A DNA stretch of 11,551 nt. It comes from Sphingomonadales bacterium (GTDB taxonomy: Bacteria; Pseudomonadota; Alphaproteobacteria; Sphingomonadales; Sphingomonadaceae). Shown in pieces: positions 1-5,800 of the stretch. The DNA lies in assembly GCA_004292705.1 (NCBI GenBank), contig RDXA01000386.1, positions 1 through 11,551 of the forward strand. Direction: 5' to 3'. The position numbers and the translations under genes are program-made. Within the stretch, counting starts at the first letter, position 1, and each line of letters starts with the position of its first letter. The notes under the pieces were generated by a model. The model saw only the letters and a program-made list of their open reading frames with translations. It did no database searches and was not told where the DNA came from.

Positions 1-434
1 GGCAGAGGCGCAATCGGCACCCCTTCTTCGATCAGCGCCTTGGCGTCAGCAAGGGTCGCCTGTCCGTGGATCAGCGCCTCATCGCGCTCGCCATAATGCA
101 TCTTGCGCGTTTCCTCCGCGAACCTGTCACCGACCCAAGTGCTGTCCTTGAGCGCCTCGGCCTGCGCCTTGGCGAGCGCGGCGAGCGCTGACTGCACGGC
201 GGGCGGCAGCGGGGTATTGGCAAGCTGCTGGGGCGCTTCGGGCGGGAGCACCTCTTGCCGCGCATTGCCCTTGGCAGGAACGGCGGGCGCCATCGGTGCC
301 TTCGTCACATCGGACGCACCGCAAGCCGGGCAGGCGATCAGACCCCGGACGCGCTGATCCTCGTAATCGGTGGATGAGCCGAACCAGCCTTCGAAGCGAT
401 GGCCGTGGGTGCAGGACAGGTCAAAGACGATCAT
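1..434 (-). CDS. DUF1178 family protein (3' end outside window)
   Basis: This is a small protein of unknown function in the DUF1178 family. The visible part is 144 codons, and the family is usually about 150 residues, so only a few C-terminal residues and the stop lie beyond base 1. The N-terminus reads MIVFDLSCTHGHRFEGWF, the family's signature. Cys8 with nearby His10 and His12, and the pair Cys35/Cys38 (CPACG), look like a small zinc-ribbon-type metal site; that is inference. A low-complexity Ala/Pro/Gln stretch (about residues 48-80) leads into a conserved C-terminal part around ADAKALIEEGVPIAPL. The ATG at 434-432 lies 6 bases after the stop of the upstream hydrolase gene, with only a weak Shine-Dalgarno, so it is probably translated by re-initiation as the third gene of the grxC operon. 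The family call is firm; the biochemical role is unknown. Confidence 0.85.
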   Translation of the reverse strand, partial: MIVFDLSCTHGHRFEGWFGSSTDYEDQRVRGLIACPACGASDVTKAPMAPAVPAKGNARQEVLPPEAPQQLANTPLPPAVQSALAALAKAQAEALKDSTWVGDRFAEETRKMHYGERDEALIHGQATLADAKALIEEGVPIAPL

Positions 435-440
435 GGATGA

Positions 441-1262
441 TCAGGATGTGGCGATTTTGCGGCGATTGGCAAGAGCAGGCACTTGCGCGCGCACCTCGGC
501 AATCCGGGTCAGGTCGATGTCGCAGAACGCCAAACCCGGCGATTCGCCGCCCATGTCGAGCAGCACCTCGCCCCACGGATCGACCACCAGACTGTGGCCA
601 TAGGTTGCCCGCCCATCCTCGTGAAGACCGACTTGCGCGGCAGCGATGACGAAAGCGCTCGCCTCGATCGCGCGGGCACGCAGCATGACGTGCCAATGCG
701 CAGCGCCCGTGGGCCGCGTGAAGGCGGCGGGTACCGCAATGGCATCGCAGCGCCGCTCGCCCAGCGCACCAAACAGCGCGGGAAAGCGGAGATCATAGCA
801 GACTGTCATCCCGAGCCGCCCCACCGGCGTATTCTCGGCGCTCACCACTTGCTGTCCCGGCTCGTAAGCCGCGCTCTCACGCCACGCCTCGCCCGTCGCC
901 AGCTCGACGTCGAACATGTGGATCTTGTCGTAGGTGATCGGGCCAGCGGCACCGGGCGCAAACAGCATGGAGCGGTTGGCGTTCTTGCCTGTCGGCAGCG
1001 CCACAGCCATCGAACCGAGCGCGATCGTAACCCCCGTATCGCGCGCGAGGCCGGCCAGCATCGGTACGAAAGGTGAAGTGTCCTGAGGCAGGATATGCAA
1101 TGCGGCGCGCTGCCGGTTGCGATCGAGCAATAATGACATTTCGGGCGTGAACAGCATCGCCGCCCCGCCTGCCGACGCCTGATGCACTGCCGCTTCGATG
1201 ACGGCAAAATTCGCCTCAGGTTCCACCCCCGAGGTCATTTGCAGAACAGCAATCCGCGGCAT
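441..1262 (-). CDS. Nit-family carbon-nitrogen hydrolase (deaminated-glutathione amidase-like)
   Basis: The 273-residue protein is a cytoplasmic nitrilase-superfamily amidohydrolase. The full catalytic triad is visible: Glu41 in FTPEMSLLLDR, Lys113 in YDKIHMFDVEL and the nucleophile Cys155 in VCYDLRFPALF. The spacing and flanking residues resemble the Nit1/NitFhit branch rather than true nitrilases. Nit1 enzymes are known to hydrolyse deaminated glutathione, a side product of transaminases, so that is the best substrate guess here, supported by the neighbouring glutaredoxin gene; omega-amidase or another amide substrate is the main alternative. The length matches the family. The ATG shares one base with the grxC stop (TAATG at 1264-1260), a strong sign of translational coupling, and the DUF1178 gene follows after 6 bases. 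Nothing is truncated or missing. Confidence 0.9.
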   Translation of the reverse strand: MPRIAVLQMTSGVEPEANFAVIEAAVHQASAGGAAMLFTPEMSLLLDRNRQRAALHILPQDTSPFVPMLAGLARDTGVTIALGSMAVALPTGKNANRSMLFAPGAAGPITYDKIHMFDVELATGEAWRESAAYEPGQQVVSAENTPVGRLGMTVCYDLRFPALFGALGERRCDAIAVPAAFTRPTGAAHWHVMLRARAIEASAFVIAAAQVGLHEDGRATYGHSLVVDPWGEVLLDMGGESPGLAFCDIDLTRIAEVRAQVPALANRRKIATS

Positions 1263-1525
1263 TATCCGGCCAGCAATGCGTCAAGCTTGCCTGCACGCTC
1301 CAGCGCGGCGAGATCGTCTGACCCGCCAACATGAACCTCGCCGATAAAGATTTGCGGCACCGTCATCGCTTGCGGCGCGCGCGCGAGCATCTCGTCGCGT
1401 CTGGGCCCGCCCATGGTGATGTCATATTCGGTAAAGACTGCTCCCTTTTCCGCCAGAAGGCGCTTTGCACGCACGCAGAAAGGGCAGGCGAATTTGGTGT
1501 ATATGTCGATCTGCGGGGCGGCCAT
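1262..1525 (-). CDS. grxC: Glutaredoxin 3 (GrxC-type)
   Basis: This is an 87-residue dithiol glutaredoxin, a cytoplasmic glutathione-dependent disulfide reductase. The active site is Cys14-Pro-Phe-Cys17 (CPFC; the usual form is CPYC). The glutathione-binding parts are present: the cis-Pro loop TVPQIFI (residues 55-61, Pro57) and GGSDDL (68-73). The length matches GrxC of other proteobacteria. I chose the ATG at 1525-1523 because it gives the standard N-terminus and is preceded on the minus strand by GAGGGA at good spacing. The frame stays open further upstream across hsp20, but that extension is antisense noise. It is the first gene of the grxC-nit-DUF1178 operon, overlapping nit by one base. 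Its likely promoter overlaps that of the divergent hsp20. Confidence 0.93.
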   Translation of the reverse strand: MAAPQIDIYTKFACPFCVRAKRLLAEKGAVFTEYDITMGGPRRDEMLARAPQAMTVPQIFIGEVHVGGSDDLAALERAGKLDALLAG

Positions 1526-1534
1526 TTTGTCCCT

Positions 1535-1564
1535 CTTGAAAGCGTGTCTCGGTAAACCAGATAT
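1535..1564 (+). promoter_or_regulatory. Putative heat-shock (RpoH/sigma-32-type) promoter of hsp20
   Basis: CTTGAAA at 1535-1541 is an exact match to the sigma-32 -35 consensus. After 16 bases (counting from CTTGAA) comes CCAGATAT (1557-1564), a partial match to the alphaproteobacterial RpoH -10 (about CYTATNT). A start near 1571 would give a leader of about 105 bases, a normal size for a ROSE-controlled hsp20 gene. The -35 adjoins the grxC ribosome-binding site on the other strand. Confidence 0.6.
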
Positions 1565-1587
1565 AGCCTGTCGCCGCGTTTCGCCAG
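1560..1587 (-). promoter_or_regulatory. Putative grxC operon promoter
   Basis: Read on the minus strand, the -10 element GCTATATC (1567-1560) is a full match to the alphaproteobacterial housekeeping pattern GCTANAWC. Thirteen bases upstream is a weaker -35, CTGGCGA (1587-1581), 4 of 7 against TTGACGS. Transcription would start near 1553, giving a leader of under 30 bases with the GAGGGA ribosome site. The -10 lies directly over the divergent hsp20 -10. Confidence 0.5.
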
Positions 1588-1678
1588 TCTCAGGGAAATG
1601 CACAGGGCGGCAAGGCGGGTGCTGCATCCGGCAGGCCCGCGTCTGGCCCAAATTGCTCATGACGAGGATTTGCACATG
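1573..1678 (+). promoter_or_regulatory. ROSE-type RNA thermometer in the hsp20 leader
   Basis: The leader folds by eye into consecutive hairpins. The last one (1649-1672) pairs CAAAUUGCUC with GAGGAUUUG around the loop AUGAC. In it UUGCU (1653-1657) faces AGGA (1665-1668), with U-A, U.G, a bulged G1655, C-G and U-A. This is the hallmark arrangement of ROSE elements, in which the Shine-Dalgarno is masked at low temperature and opens on heating. A stronger GC hairpin (1615-1640, 11 pairs including one G.U, bulged G1621, loop AUCCG) lies just upstream. A possible first stem pairs GCCGC (1573-1577) with GCGGC (1607-1611). The element ends at the hsp20 start codon at 1676. No folding program was run. 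Confidence 0.8.
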
Positions 1679-2161
1679 TCTCGCTTCGATTTCACCCCCT
1701 ATCGCCGCTCCACTGTTGGCTTTGATCGCCTGTTCGACTTGCTCGAAAACCAGGCCCGCCTGAACGCTGGCGACAATTACCCCCCCTTCAATATCTCGCG
1801 CCGGGGCGAGGACAATTACCGCATCACCCTTGCGGTGGCGGGCTTCCGCGCTGCCGATATCGACATCACCGCGCAGCAGAACCTGCTGGTCGTTCAGGGC
1901 AGGAAGCGCGACGAAGCCGAAGACGGTTCGGAGCTGATCCATGTCGGCATCGCCAACCGCGGCTTTGAACGCCGCTTCGAACTTGCCGACTTCGTGCGGG
2001 TCGAACGTGCCGACCTTGCTGACGGGCTGTTGATCATCGATCTGGTGCGTGAAGTGCCCGACGCGATGAAGCCCCGCAAGATCGCGATTGGCGGCGCGGC
2101 GACGCTGACTGCGGTGCCGTCCCCCGCCCAAGACGGCGATCAGGCCGCCAGCGCTGCCTGA
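1676..2161 (+). CDS. Small heat-shock protein, Hsp20/IbpA family (class A)
   Basis: The 161-residue cytoplasmic ATP-independent holdase binds unfolding proteins during heat stress and passes them to DnaK/ClpB. The N-terminal arm contains GFDRLFDLL (residues 15-23), typical of IbpA-like class A members. The alpha-crystallin domain runs from YPPFNI (35-40) to about residue 133, with AVAGF (53-57) and GIANRGFERRFELADFV (91-107). The C-terminal I-x-I motif (Ile136-Ala-Ile138), which docks between dimers, is present, followed by an Ala-rich tail. I chose the ATG at 1676 because it follows the SD GAGGA (1664-1668) by 7 bases and that SD is the masked one in the ROSE hairpin; an earlier in-frame ATG at 1598 would translate the leader. 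The gene is single, divergent from grxC, and closed by a hairpin. Control appears double: heat-shock sigma factor and RNA thermometer. Confidence 0.93.
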   Translation: MSRFDFTPYRRSTVGFDRLFDLLENQARLNAGDNYPPFNISRRGEDNYRITLAVAGFRAADIDITAQQNLLVVQGRKRDEAEDGSELIHVGIANRGFERRFELADFVRVERADLADGLLIIDLVREVPDAMKPRKIAIGGAATLTAVPSPAQDGDQAASAA

Positions 2162-2191
2162 AACCTGCGCAGGATAATCACGGAATCAATA

Positions 2192-2217
2192 GGGGGCGGA
2201 TCTTGCGATCCGCCCCC
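2192..2217 (+). terminator. hsp20 terminator hairpin
   Basis: A perfect 11-base inverted repeat (GGGGGCGGATC and its complement) surrounds the loop TTGC, 30 bases after the hsp20 stop. There is no clean T-run after it (GCGACTTTC follows), so it may act as a factor-assisted terminator or as a 3'-end stabiliser. It could serve both strands, but its position fits hsp20. Confidence 0.7.
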
Positions 2218-2350
2218 GCGACTTTCGTCGCCCCGCCTGTTCCTATCCGTCCGGGTCGCAGAAGACGGACAAATTCAGGCAAGCTTGGCTTCGGTTAGTC
2301 ACCACGAACACCCGAACTTCATGCCATCACACCTGAGAGCATTTCGTTCC

Positions 2351-2378
2351 GGTTTGGCGTGGGGAACACCGTCAAACC
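2351..2378. repeat. Intergenic inverted repeat (hairpin)
   Basis: GGTTTGGCG (2351-2359) pairs with CGTCAAACC (2370-2378) through nine pairs, one of them G.U in the plus-strand RNA, with a 10-base interior that can add two more pairs. An alternative pairing of GTTCC (2346-2350) with GGAAC (2363-2367) would compete with it. Function unknown. Confidence 0.55.
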
Positions 2379-2456
2379 ACCAATTTGCGACCACCATTTA
2401 ATGCGTAATCGTAACGTCACGCAAGGCCTAACTGCAAGTCTTGTAAGGAAACGACA

Positions 2457-2472
2457 CAAGCACTCATGCTTG
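2457..2472 (-). terminator. Possible pyrG terminator hairpin
   Basis: CAAGCA and TGCTTG form a 6-pair stem with a 4-base loop, about 55 bases after the pyrG stop. On the minus strand it is followed by TGTCGTTTCC, a weak T-rich tract. A GC-rich hairpin at 2504-2528 overlaps the pyrG stop codon and is the alternative 3' structure. Confidence 0.3.
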
Positions 2473-2527
2473 CGAAACAAAGGATTGCAATGGACACTTC
2501 ACCGCGCTGCGGCACCGGGTGCCGGCG

Positions 2528-4165
2528 CTAAACAAGCCGCGATTGTTCAAGCGCAGCGGCGATGAAGCCGGCAAACAACGGGTGCGGATCGAACGGGCGC
2601 GACTTCAGCTCGGGGTGGAACTGCACACCGACAAACCACGGGTGATCGGGCCGCTCGACAATCTCAGGCAGCAGCCCGTCGGGCGACATCCCTGCGAAGA
2701 TCAGACCCTGCTTTTCGAGCGGTTCGATAAAGGCGCTGTTGACCTCGTACCGATGGCGGTGGCGCTCGGAGATGACCTCTGCCCCGCCATAGATCCGCGA
2801 GGTGTGGCTGTTGGGGCTGAGCTTCGCCGGGTAGGCGCCAAGGCGCATCGTCCCGCCCAGATCCCCGCCCTCTTCGCGCTGCTGGATGCCTTCCTTGCTC
2901 ATCCACTCGGTGATGATCCCCACCACCGGCATGTCGGTCGGGCCGAACTCGGTCGAGGAGGCATGCGCAAAACCTGCCGCGCGCGCGCCTTCGATGCAGG
3001 CCATCTGCATGCCGAGACATATCCCGAAGAACGGCACGTTGCGTGTCCGCGCAAAGGCCACGGCAGCGATCTTGCCCTCGCTGCCGCGGGTGCCGAAGCC
3101 GCCGGGCACCAGAATGCCATGCATGGGCTCAAGCGCAGCGACGATCTGCGAAGGATCGTCGCCCTCGAAGATCTCGGCGTCGATCCACCTGATGTTGACC
3201 TTGACCCGGTTGGCGAGCCCGCCGTGGACCAGCGCTTCGTTGAGGCTCTTGTAGGCATCGGGCAGGCCGACATACTTGCCCACCACCGCGATGGTCACTT
3301 CGCCTTCCGGATTGAAATGGCGGTCGGTCACGTCCTTCCACGCCGTCAGATCGGGCTCGGGCGCATCGCTGATGCCGAAGGCGCGCAGGACTTCGCGGTC
3401 CAGCCCTTCGGCGTGATACTGCTCGGGCACCGAGTAGATCGACGGCGCATCCAGCGCCGGGATCACCGCCTCGGCGCGCACGTTGCAGAACTGCGCAATC
3501 TTGCGACGGTCGCTTTCCGGGATCGGATGCTCGGCGCGGCACAACAGGATGTCGGGCTTGATCCCGAGTGCCGCCAGCTCGCGCACCGAGTGCTGGGTGG
3601 GCTTGGTCTTCAGCTCGCCCGCAGCCTTGATGTAGGGCACCAGCGTGACATGGACGCTGACCGTCTGAAGCGGTTCGAGCTCGTTACGAAGCTGGCGGAT
3701 CGCCTCCATGAAGGGCAGCGATTCGATGTCGCCCACCGTTCCGCCGATTTCGCACAGGATGAAATCCTGGCCCTCGCTGTCAGCCAGCGCGAATTCCTTG
3801 ATCGCGTCGGTCACATGCGGGATCACCTGCACGGTCGCGCCGAGGTAATCGCCCCGGCGTTCCTTGGCGATGATGTCGCGGTAGACCCGGCCCGAGGTGA
3901 TATTGTCGCTTTGCCTGGCGGAAACGCCGGTGAAGCGCTCGTAATGCCCAAGGTCGAGATCGGTCTCGGCCCCGTCGTCGGTGACGTAGACCTCGCCGTG
4001 CTGATAGGGGCTCATCGTGCCCGGATCGACGTTGAGATAGGGATCGAACTTGCGGATGCGGACCTTGTAGCCGCGCGCCTGCAGGAGGGCCGCCAGAGAG
4101 GCTGCCATGAGACCTTTGCCGAGCGAGGAGACCACGCCGCCGGTGATGAAAATGAACCGCGCCAT
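2528..4165 (-). CDS. pyrG: CTP synthase (glutamine-hydrolysing)
   Basis: The 545-residue cytoplasmic enzyme makes CTP from UTP, ATP and glutamine, the last step of pyrimidine nucleotide synthesis. The N-terminal synthase domain (about 1-265) starts MARFIFITGGVVSSLGKG, with the P-loop-like segment at 9-18, and carries KFDPYLNVDPGTMSP (39-53) and CEIGGTVGDIES (138-149). The C-terminal class I glutamine amidotransferase domain (about 290-545) has the nucleophile Cys383 in GICLGMQ and the partners His517 and Glu519 in FHPE. The length equals the family norm, with no lesions. The ATG at 4165-4163 gives the standard N-terminus; the SD is weak (AAGG, 11 bases away). It is last in tpiA-secG-pyrG, 125 bases after secG, a common alphaproteobacterial order. 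Confidence 0.98.
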   Translation of the reverse strand: MARFIFITGGVVSSLGKGLMAASLAALLQARGYKVRIRKFDPYLNVDPGTMSPYQHGEVYVTDDGAETDLDLGHYERFTGVSARQSDNITSGRVYRDIIAKERRGDYLGATVQVIPHVTDAIKEFALADSEGQDFILCEIGGTVGDIESLPFMEAIRQLRNELEPLQTVSVHVTLVPYIKAAGELKTKPTQHSVRELAALGIKPDILLCRAEHPIPESDRRKIAQFCNVRAEAVIPALDAPSIYSVPEQYHAEGLDREVLRAFGISDAPEPDLTAWKDVTDRHFNPEGEVTIAVVGKYVGLPDAYKSLNEALVHGGLANRVKVNIRWIDAEIFEGDDPSQIVAALEPMHGILVPGGFGTRGSEGKIAAVAFARTRNVPFFGICLGMQMACIEGARAAGFAHASSTEFGPTDMPVVGIITEWMSKEGIQQREEGGDLGGTMRLGAYPAKLSPNSHTSRIYGGAEVISERHRHRYEVNSAFIEPLEKQGLIFAGMSPDGLLPEIVERPDHPWFVGVQFHPELKSRPFDPHPLFAGFIAAALEQSRLV

Positions 4166-4254
4166 GGGAGTTGGGCCTTAAGCGTCGAGAGGGATTCGGG
4201 GCAAGCGAATTGCAGCGCGCAAGGCGGCGTCATCCACAATGGTGCCGTGGAACA

Positions 4255-4284
4255 GCGAAGCGACAGCTTTGCGCGCCGCTTCGC
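4255..4284 (-). repeat. Hairpin between secG and pyrG
   Basis: GCGAAGCG and CGCTTCGC form an 8-pair stem around a 14-base loop, only 6 bases after the secG stop. No T-run follows on the minus strand. It could be a partial terminator, a processing site or a 3'-end stabiliser that sets secG and pyrG mRNA levels apart. Confidence 0.4.
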
Positions 4285-4290
4285 GCAGAC

Positions 4291-4671
4291 TTACTGCGCG
4301 CTCTCGCTCTCGGAATTGGGCGCTGCCTCTGCTGGCGCAGCGGGAGCAGGCGCGGGAGCGGGCACCGGATCGGCGAGCAGATCGGGCTTGGCCGCAGCGG
4401 GCGTGCCGCGTTCAAGCGTCGTCGTCACACCGCCTACCCGGCTTTCACGCACCGCCAGCGCAGCCAGCACAATCGACAGCGTGACAAAAGCCACTGCCAG
4501 CCACTTGGTCGACCGGGTCAGAAAGTCGGCTGCACCGCGCGCCCCGAAAGCCCCGCCCGGGCTGCCGCCAATGCCGAGCCCGCCGCCCTCAGAGCGCTGC
4601 ATCAGCACAACGCCGACCAGCGCGGCGGCCACCAGGGCCTGAATCACGGTGAGGAAGATGAACAGCGACAT
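4291..4671 (-). CDS. secG: Preprotein translocase subunit SecG
   Basis: The 126-residue inner-membrane protein is the small accessory subunit of the SecYEG channel, which assists SecA-driven export. Two membrane segments are visible, at about residues 3-23 and 57-74. Between them lies the family's cytoplasmic loop, with LMQRSEGGGLG (23-33) and a Gly-rich SPGGAFGARG (37-46). After the second segment comes a roughly 50-residue tail ending in repeated Pro-Ala and then Ser/Glu; this long Ala/Pro tail is an extension compared with short enterobacterial SecG. The start ATG (4671-4669) follows a modest SD (GAGAA). The gene sits between tpiA and pyrG. A separate promoter and a leader hairpin lie just upstream. 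Confidence 0.95.
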   Translation of the reverse strand: MSLFIFLTVIQALVAAALVGVVLMQRSEGGGLGIGGSPGGAFGARGAADFLTRSTKWLAVAFVTLSIVLAALAVRESRVGGVTTTLERGTPAAAKPDLLADPVPAPAPAPAAPAEAAPNSESESAQ

Positions 4672-4686
4672 GGATTATTCTCGAAG

Positions 4687-4708
4687 CCGGGGGCGAGCAA
4701 TCGCCCGG
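4687..4708 (-). repeat. Hairpin in the secG leader
   Basis: GGGCGA (4691-4696) and TCGCCC (4701-4706) form a 6-pair stem with a GCAA loop (UUGC in the secG mRNA), extended by two outer CC/GG pairs across a 2-base bulge. It ends about 15 bases before the secG start codon. It may be the tpiA 3' structure or a control element for secG translation. Confidence 0.45.
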
Positions 4709-4725
4709 TTGCAAATGGTGCACGC

Positions 4726-4754
4726 CATGTAGGGGCCGAGCGGCCTTGCGGCAA
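4726..4754 (-). promoter_or_regulatory. Putative secG-pyrG promoter
   Basis: On the minus strand TTGCCGC (4754-4748) matches 6 of 7 positions of the TTGACGS -35. After 14 bases CCTACATG (4733-4726) matches GCTANAWC in the CTA, A and W positions. A start near 4719 would give a leader of about 48 bases containing the 4687-4708 hairpin. This would let secG and pyrG be expressed apart from tpiA. Confidence 0.45.
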
Positions 4755-4781
4755 GCCCGCACCGGTGCGCGCTGTTGGCGC

Positions 4782-5555
4782 TCAGTTCTCGAACGGCTCG
4801 CTCGCCGCGAGCGCAATGCCCATGAAGCTGTCAGCCGTAAGGCTTGCCCCGCCCACCAGCGCGCCGCCCACATCGGGCACGGCAAAAATCGCCGCAGCGT
4901 TATCGGGCTTGACCGAGCCGCCGTAGAGAATGCGCACCTCGCTGCCCTGCTCCTCGCCAAACAGCTCGACCAGCAAGGCGCGGATCGCGGAGTGCATCTC
5001 GGCAATGTCGTCCGTGGTGGCGGCGTTGCCGGTGCCGATCGCCCAGATCGGTTCATAGGCGACCGTCAGCTTGTCGGCGATCTCGGCCGGCATCTGCTCC
5101 GCCGGGGGAAGCGACGCCTTGAGCTGCTTCTTCACAAAGGCCACCGCCTTGTCCGAATCGCGCGTCGCCGCGCTCTCGCCGCAGCACATGATGATGCGCA
5201 GGCCAGCAGCGAGCGCCGCCTCGGCCTTGGCGCGCACCAGCGCATCGCTTTCGCCATGGCCCTGGCGGCGTTCGGAATGGCCGAGAATCACGAACTTCGC
5301 GCCGGCATCGGCGATCATCGCGGCGGAGATGTCACCGGTGAAGGCCCCGCCTTCGGCATGGTGGCAATCCTGCGCCCCGACGGCGATCTGCTCGGCCTCG
5401 CGATGGATCGGATGAATCAGCGTATAGGGCGGCGCCAGCGCCACCTCGACCTTCATGTGACGCTGAGCGGCTCGGTCGATTGCACGCGCTTCTGACAGCA
5501 TCGCGCGGGTCCCGTGCATCTTCCAGTTTCCGACGATGTAGGGTCGGCGGGTCAT
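4782..5555 (-). CDS. tpiA: Triose-phosphate isomerase
   Basis: The 257-residue cytoplasmic TIM-barrel enzyme interconverts dihydroxyacetone phosphate and glyceraldehyde 3-phosphate in glycolysis and gluconeogenesis. The active-site residues are all present: Asn10 and Lys12 in VGNWKMHG, His93 in LGHSERR and the catalytic base Glu168 in AYEPIWAIGTG. The phosphate-binding motifs YGGSVKPDNA (211-220) and GGALVGGASL (230-239) complete the fold. The length is standard. The ATG (5555-5553) has a good SD on the minus strand (AGGA about 7 bases before) and gives the canonical start. It is the first gene of the tpiA-secG-pyrG cluster, 110 bases before secG and divergent from ppiD. Confidence 0.98.
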   Translation of the reverse strand: MTRRPYIVGNWKMHGTRAMLSEARAIDRAAQRHMKVEVALAPPYTLIHPIHREAEQIAVGAQDCHHAEGGAFTGDISAAMIADAGAKFVILGHSERRQGHGESDALVRAKAEAALAAGLRIIMCCGESAATRDSDKAVAFVKKQLKASLPPAEQMPAEIADKLTVAYEPIWAIGTGNAATTDDIAEMHSAIRALLVELFGEEQGSEVRILYGGSVKPDNAAAIFAVPDVGGALVGGASLTADSFMGIALAASEPFEN

Positions 5556-5642
5556 GATCTGTCCTGCACTTCCTGCAAATTGAGAGGGATAGGCCCGGAG
5601 CGGCGCGATTCTTCCTGCCGCTGTAGTGCCCCGGGGCTGCGT

Positions 5643-5671
5643 CCGCTAGCCGAGGACGCCCGACTAGTCAA
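5643..5671 (-). promoter_or_regulatory. Putative tpiA promoter
   Basis: On the minus strand TTGACTA (5671-5665) is a good -35. Fourteen bases on, GCTAGCGG (5650-5643) matches the first half of GCTANAWC. A start near 5637 would give a leader of about 80 bases. The weak second half of the -10 keeps this tentative. Confidence 0.4.
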
Positions 5672-5687
5672 AAGCCGTGCGAACCTG

Positions 5688-5714
5688 TTGCCGCGCAGTC
5701 GCAGGGCCTATAAA
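5688..5714 (+). promoter_or_regulatory. Putative ppiD-trp operon promoter
   Basis: TTGCCGC (5688-5694) matches 6 of 7 positions of the TTGACGS -35. Twelve bases later CCTATAAA (5707-5714) matches most of GCTANAWC and includes TATAAA. A start near 5721 gives a leader of about 80 bases. I see no other promoter-like site before trpE, so it may drive the whole ppiD-trp run. It lies back to back with the tpiA promoter. Confidence 0.5.
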
Positions 5715-5800
5715 GCGCACCCGCGCCGCAGGTTCCGCAGTGCAGGCCCGGGATCGTCGGGTTCCGTCGTCAGCCAGCCTCGAATGGGGTCCAAACACAC

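Larger units (their letters stand above)
2218..2527. other. Gene-free, lower-GC structured gap between convergent hsp20 and pyrG
   Basis: About 310 bases hold no convincing gene. By hand count GC is about 47-50% over 2341-2460, against well above 60% in the flanking genes. Several inverted repeats are visible: GTCCG/CGGAC (2249-2270), a 9-pair stem at 2351-2378, a 6-pair stem at 2457-2472 and a GC-rich one at 2504-2528. Open frames here are short and do not look coding. It could hold pyrG transcript ends, a small RNA or just decayed sequence. Confidence 0.5.

Noticed and set aside
1526..2131. N-terminal extension of the grxC frame through the hsp20 gene
   Set aside because: The extension is antisense to hsp20. 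Glutaredoxin 3 is complete in 87 residues from the ATG at 1525, which has its own ribosome site.
2367..2375. TTGACGG on the minus strand, a perfect-looking -35
   Set aside because: No -10 of the GCTANAWC type lies 10-14 bases downstream, and no minus-strand gene would be served other than the far-off grxC.
2359..2565. 68-codon plus-strand frame starting at GTG 2359
   Set aside because: There is no ribosome site, no recognisable family, it runs across an inverted repeat and then into the antisense of pyrG, and its codon use is unlike the neighbours.
4166..4200. Possible pyrG promoter (TTGCCCC, 14 bases, GCTTAAGG on the minus strand)
   Set aside because: The -10 match is poor and would overlap the only candidate ribosome site of pyrG, leaving almost no leader.
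2519..4642. Long plus-strand open frame (about 707 codons) across pyrG and secG
   Set aside because: It is antisense to two unmistakable genes, and its residue makeup is typical of reversed GC-rich codons with no family motif. Open antisense frames are common at this GC content.
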